Shown piece by piece: positions 26,728 to 34,364 of a DNA stretch of 47,798 nt; the stretch's first letter is position 1; each line of letters starts with the position of its first letter. The position numbers and the translations under genes are program-made. The notes under the pieces were generated by a model. That model worked only from the letters and a program-made list of their open reading frames with translations. It did not search any database and had not been told where the DNA came from. The stretch is from NCBI GenBank assembly GCA_031279695.1, contig JAITIA010000135.1, forward strand, positions 1 through 47,798, read 5' to 3'. Origin of the DNA: Prevotellaceae bacterium. GTDB taxonomy: Bacteria; Bacteroidota; Bacteroidia; Bacteroidales; UBA932.

Positions 26728-27238
26728 CCAAAAATGTTATAAATTATTATACTATGTTATATCTTACTTTAGTCAAACGTTTTTTTTGTATTTTCATAAA
26801 ATTTTCCAACCAGTTTCAGGCGGCATTGCGTATGTTTCCAACGTTTTTATCGCCCTAAATCAGATGAAAATCACTTGACAAAATAAAAATCTATTTCATT
26901 GTTAAACACCTGCGCAAAACTTCCGACATTTGCGCTTTGCCTGCAAAATTCGTTGCTCTCCGAGCGGGTATTTGCTGCAAACCTTTGTTCGATTTTATGT
27001 TTCATTTCTAATTATTTTTATGTTAATCAACAAATTACATATCGTATCATACAATAAATTACGGTGCAAGTATAGTGAAAATTATTGAAACACAAACTTT
27101 TTTACCACCTCATTTTCGAGTATAATTTTGATATAACGGATTTTATTTTTCTATACTTCTGTATATCAGCGAAATGGTTTAAAAAGTTTGTTTTTGTAGC
27201 AACAGAATTAATTCACAATTAAACACATCAACAGAAGC
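26728..27238. other. Long AT-rich intergenic region
   Basis: No conserved gene is seen in these 511 bases. A 44-codon minus-strand ORF (26871-27005) is possible, with TTTG and TATACTTG spaced 18 bp apart upstream of it near 27065-27095. The rest shows no clear structure. Confidence 0.5.
26871..27005 (-). CDS. Possible 44-aa small ORF
   Basis: The frame starts MKHKIEQRFAANTRSESNEF and ends NNEIDFYFVK with TGA. A promoter-like pair (TTTG, 18 bp, TATACTTG; one mismatch to TAnnTTTG) lies roughly 60 nt upstream on the same strand. Codon content looks ordinary, but I know no family. Could be a real small protein or a piece of a dispersed sequence. Confidence 0.3.
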   Translation of the reverse strand: MKHKIEQRFAANTRSESNEFCRQSANVGSFAQVFNNEIDFYFVK

Positions 27239-27270
27239 AAAAAAAGGTAACAAATTTCTCTTTGTTTCCC
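27239..27270 (-). terminator. Terminator after tRNA-Arg
   Basis: On the minus strand GGGAAACAAA and TTTGTTACC pair with one bulge around a short loop and run into seven T residues, immediately 3' of the tRNA. Confidence 0.75.
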
Positions 27271-27277
27271 TTTTTCG

Positions 27278-27349
27278 TAGCTCCAGCAGGACTCGAACCT
27301 GCATTTAAAGTTTAGGAAACTTCCGTTCTATCCCTTGAACTATGGAGCC
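27278..27349 (-). tRNA. tRNA-Arg (anticodon CCU)
   Basis: A 72-nt cloverleaf on the minus strand. The acceptor GGCTCCA pairs with TGGAGCT (first pair G-U). The D stem is GTTC/GAAC, the anticodon stem GAAGT/ACTTT with loop TTCCTAA giving anticodon CCT, and the T stem GCAGG/CCTGC with loop TTCGAGT. CCA is not encoded. It lies 34 nt after fabH on the same strand and is followed by a terminator, so it may be read through from the fabH operon. Confidence 0.93.
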
Positions 27350-27383
27350 TGTTTTTAAATTTTATTATTATGAATACCGTTTT

Positions 27384-28400
27384 TTAAATTTTATTTTCGT
27401 TGCGAGTTCCGTCGTAAGCCCATTTCAGATAGATAGCGCCCCAGGTGTAACCTGCTCCGAATGTTGTAATTATCATATTGTCGCCTTTTTTGAATTTGCT
27501 TTCAAAATCCCAGAGACACAGGGGCACTGTTGCCGATGACGTGTTTCCATATTTGTCGATATTTATCAAAATTTTCTCTTTCGACAACCCCACGCGACTT
27601 CCCGTGGCGTCAATTATCCGTCGGTTTGCCTGATGCGGCACCAACCAGTCGATATCGTCGGCAGTCAAGCCGTTACGTTCCATCAGTTCAGTCGAAGTAT
27701 CAGCCATGCTCGATACGGCGGCTTTAAAAACCGTCTGACCCTCCTGATAGATAAAATGTTGGCGGCGCATGACCGTTTCCATGCTTGGCGGCAAAACCGA
27801 GCCGCCGGCTTTGAGATGCAGAACATGTCGTCCCACGCCATCGACTTTGGCAATAGAGTCAATCAGTCCCAGACCTTCTGTGGACGGTTCGAGCAGCACG
27901 GCGGCGGCGCCGTCGCCAAACAGCGGGCAAGTTGCGCGATCGGTATAATCGACATACACCGAAAGTTTTTCGGAACCTACCAGCACAATTTTCTCATATT
28001 TACCCGTTTCTATAAACAGCGCCAGAGTTATCAGCGAAAACAGAAAACTCGAACAGCCTGCATTTATATCAAATCCGAAGGCATTTTTCACGCCCACCTT
28101 GTCGGCTATAATATTTGCCGTTGCCGGAAAAACCATATCTGCCGTTACTCCGCACCACACCAGCATATCAACATCTTCGGGGCGGGTATTTGTTTTTTTA
28201 AACAGATTTTCCACTGCCTGTGCGCCCATATCCGAGGCGCCCAGTCCTTCCTCCTTCAATATATGCCGTTCGCGGATGCCTGTGCGACTCTGTATCCATT
28301 CGTCGCTTGTATCAACCATTCGCGAAATCTCCTCATTTGTAAGTATATATTCAGGCACATAGCCTGCCACGCCTGTAATAGCCGCTCTTATTTTATTCAT
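27384..28400 (-). CDS. fabH: Beta-ketoacyl-ACP synthase III
   Basis: A 338-aa condensing enzyme that starts fatty-acid chains from acetyl-CoA and malonyl-ACP. The catalytic triad is Cys116 (NAGCSSF), His256 (VPHQANRR) and Asn286 (YGNTSSA). Last gene of the DUF177-rpmF-plsX-fabH block, the common arrangement in this phylum. Its first ten codons have a near-identical extra copy 71 bp upstream, at 28445-28474. The frame starting there ends in TAATG, sharing the A with the fabH ATG. Confidence 0.96.
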   Translation of the reverse strand: MNKIRAAITGVAGYVPEYILTNEEISRMVDTSDEWIQSRTGIRERHILKEEGLGASDMGAQAVENLFKKTNTRPEDVDMLVWCGVTADMVFPATANIIADKVGVKNAFGFDINAGCSSFLFSLITLALFIETGKYEKIVLVGSEKLSVYVDYTDRATCPLFGDGAAAVLLEPSTEGLGLIDSIAKVDGVGRHVLHLKAGGSVLPPSMETVMRRQHFIYQEGQTVFKAAVSSMADTSTELMERNGLTADDIDWLVPHQANRRIIDATGSRVGLSKEKILINIDKYGNTSSATVPLCLWDFESKFKKGDNMIITTFGAGYTWGAIYLKWAYDGTRNENKI

Positions 28401-28474
28401 TACGATTTTAGATTTACGATTTTAGATTTACAATTTATGATTATTGTAATAGCCGCTCTTATTCTGTTCATTAC
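28374..28474. repeat. 30-bp direct repeat of the fabH 5' end with filler between
   Basis: Copies at 28374-28403 and 28445-28474 match at 28 of 30 positions. Between them lie tandem GATTTTAGATTTAC-type units. The outer copy lies outside any recognised gene, between plsX and fabH. Confidence 0.9.
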
Positions 28475-28477
28475 CAT
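28400..28477 (-). CDS. 25-codon leader ORF made by duplication of the fabH start
   Basis: The frame ATG GTA ATG AAC reads MVMNRIRAAITIIINCKSKI and five more residues before TAA. Its MNRIRAAIT copies the fabH N-terminus (MNKIRAAIT). The stop overlaps the fabH ATG by one base, as in translationally coupled genes. The rest derives from GATTTACGATTTTA filler repeats. Translation is unproven. Confidence 0.35.
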   Translation of the reverse strand: MVMNRIRAAITIIINCKSKIVNLKS

Positions 28478-28483
28478 GTTTGT

Positions 28484-29452
28484 TTATCCTGCATTATCGG
28501 GAAAGGCAGTTTTTGTAATTACACTTTTCACTTTTTCTACCAGTTTGGCTTTGACCGTTTTCTCAGTTATAAGAATCATGTTTTTAATTGCTTTTGGCGA
28601 TGAGCTTCCATGACCGATTATCACCGGAGCGTTTACGCCCAGAACGGGTGTACCGCCATGCGATTCATAATTCAGTTTGCCAAAGAAATCCGTTTCGATA
28701 CCCTGACGCAAAGCCAGATGGTAGAAACTTTCCGCCATTTTCAGCACCACGTTTCCCACAAATCCGTCGCAAACCACCACATCTGCTTTTTTGCCTGTAA
28801 ATACCTCATTACCTTCGATATTACCAACAAAATGAAAATGATTTGTTTTGCTCATCATTTCGTGAGCGGCTTTCATCAGCAGATTGCCTTTCGACTCTTC
28901 TTCGCCGATATTGAGCAGAGCCACGCGCGGCGCTTCCATACCCGTAACGCCTTTGAGATACAGCGATCCGAGTATGGCATACTGGTAGAGGTTTTCCGCT
29001 TTGCAGTCGGCATTCAGACCCACGTCGAGCAGCAATCCCGAGCCGCCGCCGATAAACGGATAGAAGCACGAGATGCACGGGCGCAGTATGCCTTCGATTG
29101 TACGAACAGTGTACATCACTCCTGCCATCATTGCTCCGGTATTTCCGGGGCTGGCGAAGCCGTCAATCATGCCGGACGACAGCGCTTTAAAGCCTGCCGC
29201 CATGCTTGAATCGGGTTTTTGGGCGAACGCTTTTGCCGGATGGTCGTGCATTCCGATAATTTCCGTTGTATGAACAATTTCGAAGCACGAGGGGTCTGCA
29301 CCCTGCTTTTTGCACACGGCTTTTATCAACTTTTCGTCGCCAAAAAGTACTATGCAGGAATTTTCCTGCAATTCCGGAAGGGCTTCCAGTGCTCCCAGCA
29401 CTTCATTTTCGGGAGCAAAGTCTCCGCCCATAGTATCAAGTCCGATCTTCAT
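28484..29452 (-). CDS. plsX: Phosphate acyltransferase PlsX
   Basis: A 322-aa enzyme turning acyl-ACP into acyl-phosphate, the first step to phosphatidic acid with PlsY. It starts MKIGLDTMGGDFAPENEVLG. It also has FASPGNTGAMMAGV, LLDVGLNADCK, NIGEEESKGN and VCDGFVGNVVLKMAES. Length is normal. It sits between rpmF and fabH; the spacer to fabH has been enlarged by a duplication. Confidence 0.96.
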   Translation of the reverse strand: MKIGLDTMGGDFAPENEVLGALEALPELQENSCIVLFGDEKLIKAVCKKQGADPSCFEIVHTTEIIGMHDHPAKAFAQKPDSSMAAGFKALSSGMIDGFASPGNTGAMMAGVMYTVRTIEGILRPCISCFYPFIGGGSGLLLDVGLNADCKAENLYQYAILGSLYLKGVTGMEAPRVALLNIGEEESKGNLLMKAAHEMMSKTNHFHFVGNIEGNEVFTGKKADVVVCDGFVGNVVLKMAESFYHLALRQGIETDFFGKLNYESHGGTPVLGVNAPVIIGHGSSSPKAIKNMILITEKTVKAKLVEKVKSVITKTAFPDNAG

Positions 29453-29523
29453 CTCAGTTATAATTTAAGCTGTTATAGATAAATGTAGTCGGAAGCGTTT
29501 AGTTTGCCTGCAACTGTTCTTTT

Positions 29524-29709
29524 TTATTTGTCCGAACTTTTTTCCACAATTAATCGTCCGCGATAATATCCACATTCGGGGCATACTCGGTGATAGAGTA
29601 CTGCCGAGCCGCAATTGGTGCACGAGGCTACTGTTGGCGCTTCCGCCTTGTAATGCGTTCTGCGTTTGCGCTTTCTTTGTTTCGAGATTCTGTGTTTAGG
29701 ATGTGCCAT
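29524..29709 (-). CDS. rpmF: Ribosomal protein L32
   Basis: A 61-aa large-subunit protein. MAHPKHRISKQRKRKRRTHY is the basic N-terminus, and the zinc ribbon keeps all four cysteines (CTNCG and CPECGYYRG). It is 71 nt before plsX, in the order DUF177-rpmF-plsX-fabH seen in many bacteria. Confidence 0.97.
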   Translation of the reverse strand: MAHPKHRISKQRKRKRRTHYKAEAPTVASCTNCGSAVLYHRVCPECGYYRGRLIVEKSSDK

Positions 29710-29802
29710 TTCTTTAATCTATTTAAATGTTAAAAATCCAATTTTTTATTAATATTCTATTTCTTATAATTTTCTATTTATAATTTTCTGTAAACCCTGC
29801 AT

Positions 29803-30300
29803 TTACATCCCTGAATTTGAAATATATTTCAACATTTCGGGGTTGCAGAGGCTTGTTCCGTTTTCGTCGTCTCCGTGCACGCGCTGCATTGGCAGCGACA
29901 GTAATACGCACTGATACACATAGTCGGTCAAATCAACCTCGCGGTCGTCGTCATTAACATAGACAACATCCGCGTCGTCGTCCCCGTCTGTAACGGCGGC
30001 GGTTTGCGGAGTTTTGCCGAAGCGCACCGTCAATCGGCTGTCGCCTTCCGCCGGAACGACAAGATTTTCGAGACAGCGGTCGCATTCGACGGTTACCTCG
30101 CCCGAATGATGCAGAACAACGTCCACAAAATTTTTTATTTTTTCTGCCGTCAAAATCACTTTGACCCTGCTTTCGAGCACCTCCAAGTTCCCGAAATTTG
30201 CAAAAAAATCCACTGTCAAACAAAATTCAAATGACCATTTTTCTCTGTCTAAATTGCACAATGGCAATTTTATACAATTTTGAACAACGTTCATATCCAT
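29803..30300 (-). CDS. DUF177 (YceD-family) protein
   Basis: A 165-aa protein of the YceD/DUF177 family found directly upstream of rpmF and linked to 23S rRNA accumulation in plants and E. coli. The diagnostic cysteine pair is in VECDRCLENLVVP. The C-terminal part is acidic (DDDDREVDLTDYVYQ) and ends in the family's CNPEMLKYI-type segment. ATG 30300 is chosen because the promoter at 30316-30345 overlaps the upstream in-frame TTG (30318); ATG 30294 is also possible. Confidence 0.88.
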   Translation of the reverse strand: MDMNVVQNCIKLPLCNLDREKWSFEFCLTVDFFANFGNLEVLESRVKVILTAEKIKNFVDVVLHHSGEVTVECDRCLENLVVPAEGDSRLTVRFGKTPQTAAVTDGDDDADVVYVNDDDREVDLTDYVYQCVLLSLPMQRVHGDDENGTSLCNPEMLKYISNSGM

Positions 30301-30315
30301 ATATATATTGGCACG

Positions 30316-30345
30316 CAAAGGTACATAAAATTCTCAATTTGCAAA
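30316..30345 (-). promoter_or_regulatory. Promoter of the DUF177-rpmF-plsX-fabH operon
   Basis: Minus strand TTTG (30342-30345), 18 bp, then TACCTTTG (30316-30323). The predicted start near 30309 leaves a leader of only about 9-15 nt. Confidence 0.75.
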
Positions 30346-30658
30346 CAATTTGCAACAAACTCTGTTTTTTTTTGCATCTTTTCGGAGCGATTTCTGCCAC
30401 TTTTTTGTCGCCGGGCAAACCCCGAAGCAAGCAACGGACTACACAAAATTATGTTTTTGACGATTCTCTCTGTCGATTTTCCGATTTCCGACCACCTTTT
30501 TTTGAGGTGCTATTGATTTATGCAGAAAAACTCCGCTATGTCCCAAAGTCCCGCAGGGACGGAACTTTTGATTGCTATGACGTTCATTTCATAATAATAT
30601 TCTAATAGATATTTTATCAATAGCATCTCAATCTTTTTTTCAACCCAATTCTCTTTTT
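30346..30658. other. Intergenic region with MITE-like element
   Basis: No gene is seen. The right half is the 128-bp inverted-repeat element; the left part is unstructured. Confidence 0.6.
30503..30630. repeat. 128-bp MITE-like element with 15-bp terminal inverted repeats
   Basis: The termini 30503-30517 (TGAGGTGCTATTGAT) and 30616-30630 are inverted repeats matching at 14 of 15 positions. The centre has an inner palindrome, GTCCCGCAGGGAC, within CCCAAAGTCCCGCAGGGACG. A partial diverged copy in reverse orientation lies at 52-119. It carries no transposase. Confidence 0.75.
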
Positions 30659-30689
30659 TTTGCGGTTTAAAAAAAATTATCTACTTTTG
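30659..30689 (+). promoter_or_regulatory. Promoter of the crcB-led operon
   Basis: TTTG (30659-30662) and TACTTTTG (30682-30689) lie 19 bp apart. The start near 30696 leaves a leader of under 10 nt, too short for a fluoride riboswitch. Confidence 0.75.
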
Positions 30690-30703
30690 CAAAAAATTTG
30701 TGT

Positions 30704-31081
30704 ATGGTCAAACAGTTATTATTAGTTGGTATTGGAGGTGGTGCGGGAAGTATTTTCCGTTATCTGGCGTCGATTTTGGCAGGCAGACAGGCGGGCGGCT
30801 TCCCTTGGGCTACTTTTTTGGTCAATATTTCCGGTTGTCTGCTAATAGGTTTATTTGCAGGGCTGGCGGCGCGGTGCGATGTGATTGGCGCAGATTTCAA
30901 AATGCTGTTTGTTACCGGATTTTGCGGAGGATATACAACTTTTTCGACCTTCTCTGCCGAAAATCTGAAACTGCTCAATGGCGGCAACTGGGGCGTTGCG
31001 GCGATATACATCGTCGCCAGTCTTGTTGTCGGGCTGCTTGCAGTATGCGTGGGCAACTGGCTGTCGAAAATTGAAATATAA
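30704..31081 (+). CDS. crcB: Fluoride channel/exporter CrcB (Fluc)
   Basis: A 125-aa four-helix membrane protein that works as a dual-topology dimer to expel fluoride. Signature segments: GGGAGSIFRYLAS, TFLVNISGCLLIG and GFCGGYTTFSTFS with the conserved Thr/Ser/Phe lining. ATG 30704 is used because the in-frame TTG at 30698 is only a few bases from the predicted transcript start. First gene of a likely operon with the peptidase 24 nt downstream. Confidence 0.93.
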   Translation: MVKQLLLVGIGGGAGSIFRYLASILAGRQAGGFPWATFLVNISGCLLIGLFAGLAARCDVIGADFKMLFVTGFCGGYTTFSTFSAENLKLLNGGNWGVAAIYIVASLVVGLLAVCVGNWLSKIEI

Positions 31082-31105
31082 AATATCGTAAATAATAAAT
31101 AAATC

Positions 31106-32302
31106 ATGAAAAAATATTTGATAACAATTGCAGCAATCGGGCTGTTGTCTGTTTTGAGCCTGACGGCGCAGAAAAAGGACGAGAAAGTAGAGAAAAAATT
31201 TAAGGAATATGAATTTTCCGACCTGAAAATTTTACCGCACACGTCTGTCAAAAATCAGGCAAGTTCGGGCACCTGCTGGAGTTTTTCGGGGCTGTCGATG
31301 CTCGAATCGGAAATTATCAGAACAAAAGGCGATACCGTCGATTTGTCGGCAATGTGGGTTGTGCGCAATATCTACAAGGACAAAGTGGAAAAATATGTGC
31401 GGATGCATAAGGAAGTGAATCTGGCTGCCGGCGGCTCGTTTGCCGACGTCATTCACGCCAGCGTCCGCTACGGCTTTGTTCCCGAACAGAGCTATCGCGG
31501 GCTGAATTATGGCTCCGACAGGCACAATCACAACGAGCTCGACAGATTTGTGAAAAGCGCCGGCGATATTCTTGTCGATACCCGCAAACTGTCGCCCGGA
31601 TGGAACCTTGCTATAGATGCGATTTTGGACGCCTATCTGGGCAAAGTTCCCGAAACGTTTATCTATAAAGGCGCGGAATATACTCCACAGTCGTTTGCAA
31701 AATATTGCGGGCTGAATTTTGATGATTATGTGTCGATTACCTCGTTCACACATCACCCGTTCTACTCGTCGTTCATACTCGAAATCCCCGATAACTGGAT
31801 TTATGCGCCCTCGTTCAATGTTCCGATGGACGAATTGATGGCAATTGTGGACAATGCTATCGACCGTGGTTATACCGTTGCTTGGGGGGCTGACGTTAGC
31901 GAAGGTACTTTTTCGAGAGATAGGGCTACCGTTTTTGACCAGAAAAAATCGGAGGAAATTGGCTCCGATCAGGCAAAATGGACAAGAACGAAGGAAAAAA
32001 CGACGGTCGAATATTTGCCCGTCGAAAAGGAAATCACGCAGGAAATGCGCCAGCTTGCCTTCGATAATTACGAAACCACCGACGACCATGGTATGCAGAT
32101 AGTTGGCACTGCCAAAGACCTTATAACAGGGCAAATATTTTTCAAAGTGAAAAACTCGTGGGGCGTTGGCGGAAAATATAACGGATACCTTTATGTTTCA
32201 CGGGCATACGTCCAGTATAAAACCATAAATATTGTGGTTCATAAGGATGCAATCCCCGAAAATATCAAAGTTAAATTCAACAGTTGCGGCAGTTGTCTGT
32301 GA
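31106..32302 (+). CDS. Secreted C1-family cysteine peptidase (PepC/bleomycin-hydrolase type)
   Basis: A 398-aa papain-fold peptidase. The signal peptide ends LSLTA before Gln22, so unlike classical cytoplasmic PepC it is exported. The active site is complete: Gln51 and Cys57 (KNQASSGTCWSFS), His328 (TDDHGMQIVG) and Asn350 (KNSWG). The middle (PETFIYKGAEYTPQSFAKY) matches the aminopeptidase C family. It ends NSCGSCL. Its stop overlaps the mltG GTG in GTGA. Confidence 0.92.
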   Translation: MKKYLITIAAIGLLSVLSLTAQKKDEKVEKKFKEYEFSDLKILPHTSVKNQASSGTCWSFSGLSMLESEIIRTKGDTVDLSAMWVVRNIYKDKVEKYVRMHKEVNLAAGGSFADVIHASVRYGFVPEQSYRGLNYGSDRHNHNELDRFVKSAGDILVDTRKLSPGWNLAIDAILDAYLGKVPETFIYKGAEYTPQSFAKYCGLNFDDYVSITSFTHHPFYSSFILEIPDNWIYAPSFNVPMDELMAIVDNAIDRGYTVAWGADVSEGTFSRDRATVFDQKKSEEIGSDQAKWTRTKEKTTVEYLPVEKEITQEMRQLAFDNYETTDDHGMQIVGTAKDLITGQIFFKVKNSWGVGGKYNGYLYVSRAYVQYKTINIVVHKDAIPENIKVKFNSCGSCL

Positions 32303-33333
32303 AACGAAAAAGAAAAAATCGCGCGGTTACCTGCATCATCCTTATATATATAGTATGCTATTCGATATTTGCGGGCTGGAAACTTTTTTATGCCGACAAG
32401 GTTGAACTTGGCTGTCAATCGCTTAGCGTATATGTCGCCTCCGGCTCAAGCATCGAAGAACTTGCCGATATGCTGGTGGTTTCGGGGGTGATAAAAAATG
32501 CCGACAAATTTCTGCTGCACGCCTCAATCAACCGTTTTACGCGGGTCAAAGGCGGGCGATATATTGTTGAACACAACATGACATACCGAAATCTCGTCCG
32601 AATGTTTGCCGTTGGGCGGCAATCGCCAGTAAATCTTGTCATATCGGGAAATATCCGCACAAAAGAAAAACTGGCAGGCTTGATTGCCAACCAGATAGAA
32701 GCCGATTCGGTGTCGATACTTGACCTGCTGAACGACCCGATATTTCTTGACGAATTTGGCATGACCCCCTTCAACAGTATCCTGCTTTTTATGCCCAATA
32801 CCTACAATGTGTACTGGAACAGAGAGCCGAAACAACTATTTCGCGATATGAAACGCGAATTTGACCGGTATTGGACTGCCGAGCGGCAACGCAAACTCGA
32901 AGCGCTGAAACTCAACCGGATTGATGCGATGATTGTTGCCTCAATCTCAATCGAAGAAACAGCTAAATACGACGAGTTGCCGCGAATAGCAGGCGTGTAT
33001 ATCAATAGATTGCGTACCGGAATGCCCTTGCAGGCCGACCCGACGGTGAAATATGCTGTTGGCGATTTTTCGCTGAAACGGATATTGACCGTCCACACAG
33101 AAATCGATTCGCCTTATAATACATATAAAAATACCGGATTGCCACCCGGTCCGATATGTATTCCCCCGCCCCGCGCGGTGGACGCCGTTCTGAACTGCGA
33201 ACAGCACAATTACCTGTTTTTCTGCGCAAAGGACGATTTTTCGGGCTATCATGTCTTTGCAAAAACACTGAATCAGCACAGCCAGAATGCCAACGCATAC
33301 CGAATGGCGCTGAATAAAAGAAAAATATACTGA
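32299..33333 (+). CDS. mltG: Endolytic murein transglycosylase MltG
   Basis: A 344-aa inner-membrane lytic transglycosylase that cuts nascent peptidoglycan strands. One N-terminal membrane segment (VTCIILIYIVCYSIFAGW) precedes a LysM-like region. The YceG catalytic block then follows: ASISIEETAKYDELPRIAGV, INRL and GMPLQADPTVKYA. The final YNTYKNTGLPPGPICIP is diagnostic. The GTG at 32299 overlaps the upstream stop by four bases (GTGA), which decides the start over TTG 32284 or 32293. Confidence 0.93.
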   Translation: MKRKRKNRAVTCIILIYIVCYSIFAGWKLFYADKVELGCQSLSVYVASGSSIEELADMLVVSGVIKNADKFLLHASINRFTRVKGGRYIVEHNMTYRNLVRMFAVGRQSPVNLVISGNIRTKEKLAGLIANQIEADSVSILDLLNDPIFLDEFGMTPFNSILLFMPNTYNVYWNREPKQLFRDMKREFDRYWTAERQRKLEALKLNRIDAMIVASISIEETAKYDELPRIAGVYINRLRTGMPLQADPTVKYAVGDFSLKRILTVHTEIDSPYNTYKNTGLPPGPICIPPPRAVDAVLNCEQHNYLFFCAKDDFSGYHVFAKTLNQHSQNANAYRMALNKRKIY

Positions 33334-33334
33334 G

Positions 33335-34303
33335 ATGGAGAAATTATCGTGGATGGTAATAGTTAATCCCAAAGCAGGTATGGGTTACGGATTGCGCGAC
33401 TGGCCTCTGATATCGAACCAGATGAATAAGTGCGGCGTGGAATTTACCTGCGTTTTTACCGAAAAAAAATATCATGCCGTTGAACTCACCGTGAAGGCAA
33501 TCAACGACGGATACCGGAAAATTGTTGCCGTAGGCGGCGACGGAACGGTCAACGAAATAGTCAACGGCATCTTTATTCAAAAACAGGTTACTACCACCGA
33601 CATTCTGCTTGCCGTTATCCCTGTGGGAACGGGCAACGACTGGGTTAGAATGTTCGGAGTACCACAACATTACAGCGAAGCGGTGAAAGCAATTGTAGAA
33701 TCCTGTACCGTCTGTCAGGACGTTGCCCTGATTGGCTACACCGAAACCCGTGTAACTCACCAACGATACATGGCAAACGTTGCCGGAATAGGTTTCGACG
33801 CCATTGCCAATCGCTATTTCAACAAAATGAAGGACGAGGGACGCAAAGGCAGAGGCTTGTATATTGCAGGCGTGATAAAGGCGCTGCTGAAATATAAAAG
33901 CAAAAGGTTCAGAATAAAACTCGACAATGAGGTGTTTTTCGACGACTACATGTTCAACGCCTCAATCGGTATCGGACCATACAACGGCGGAGGCATGAAC
34001 CCCATGCCCGCCGCCGTCTTCAACGACGGGCTGATTGACATCACTATCGTGCGCCGTATCAATAAACTGTGGATGCTCGGCAGTTTTAGAAAACTGTATA
34101 ACGGACGAATTTATACGCATCCCAAAGTCCTTGCTTCTCAGGCACGCCGCATCGAAGTGGAGTCGTTTCCTGCCTCGCCTATCGAAATCGACGGCGAAGC
34201 GCTCGGATTTTCACCCTTTGTTTTTGAAGTCGTTCCCGAATCAATTACAGTGGTAGTGAGCAGCAAATTTGCAGAATCAAATGATTTACGATTTACGAAT
34301 TAA
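33335..34303 (+). CDS. Diacylglycerol/sphingolipid kinase-family lipid kinase
   Basis: A 322-aa kinase of the DgkB/YegS type. The nucleotide site is VNPKAGMGYG, VAVGGDGTVNEIVNG and PVGTGNDWVRMFG. GIGPYNGGGMNPMPAAVFND and PIEIDGEALGFSP complete the fold. It probably phosphorylates diacylglycerol or a related lipid at the inner membrane. It starts one base after the mltG stop. Its last codons (NDLRFTN) are encoded by a GATTTACGATTTACGA repeat found elsewhere in the window, so the C-terminus may be recently altered. Confidence 0.92.
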   Translation: MEKLSWMVIVNPKAGMGYGLRDWPLISNQMNKCGVEFTCVFTEKKYHAVELTVKAINDGYRKIVAVGGDGTVNEIVNGIFIQKQVTTTDILLAVIPVGTGNDWVRMFGVPQHYSEAVKAIVESCTVCQDVALIGYTETRVTHQRYMANVAGIGFDAIANRYFNKMKDEGRKGRGLYIAGVIKALLKYKSKRFRIKLDNEVFFDDYMFNASIGIGPYNGGGMNPMPAAVFNDGLIDITIVRRINKLWMLGSFRKLYNGRIYTHPKVLASQARRIEVESFPASPIEIDGEALGFSPFVFEVVPESITVVVSSKFAESNDLRFTN

Positions 34304-34364
34304 AAATTCAGGTATTTTATATGTATTTATTTTAGATTATTTTAGATTATTTTGATTTACGATT
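34281..34364. repeat. GATTTACGA / TTTTAGATTA filler repeats
   Basis: GATTTACGATTTACGA spans the end of the lipid kinase gene. TTTTAGATTATTTTAGATTA follows, and GATTTACGATT directly precedes the next ATG. The same words occur at 28401-28440 and 36396-36408. Confidence 0.65.

Noticed and set aside
27633..28613. 326-codon plus-strand frame across fabH and plsX
   Set aside because: It is antisense to both genes, whose catalytic residues are intact.
30690..30703. Fluoride riboswitch before crcB
   Set aside because: The promoter leaves a leader of under 10 nt, too short to hold the aptamer.
31232..32134. 300-codon minus-strand frame inside the C1 peptidase gene
   Set aside because: It is antisense to a peptidase with a complete catalytic triad.
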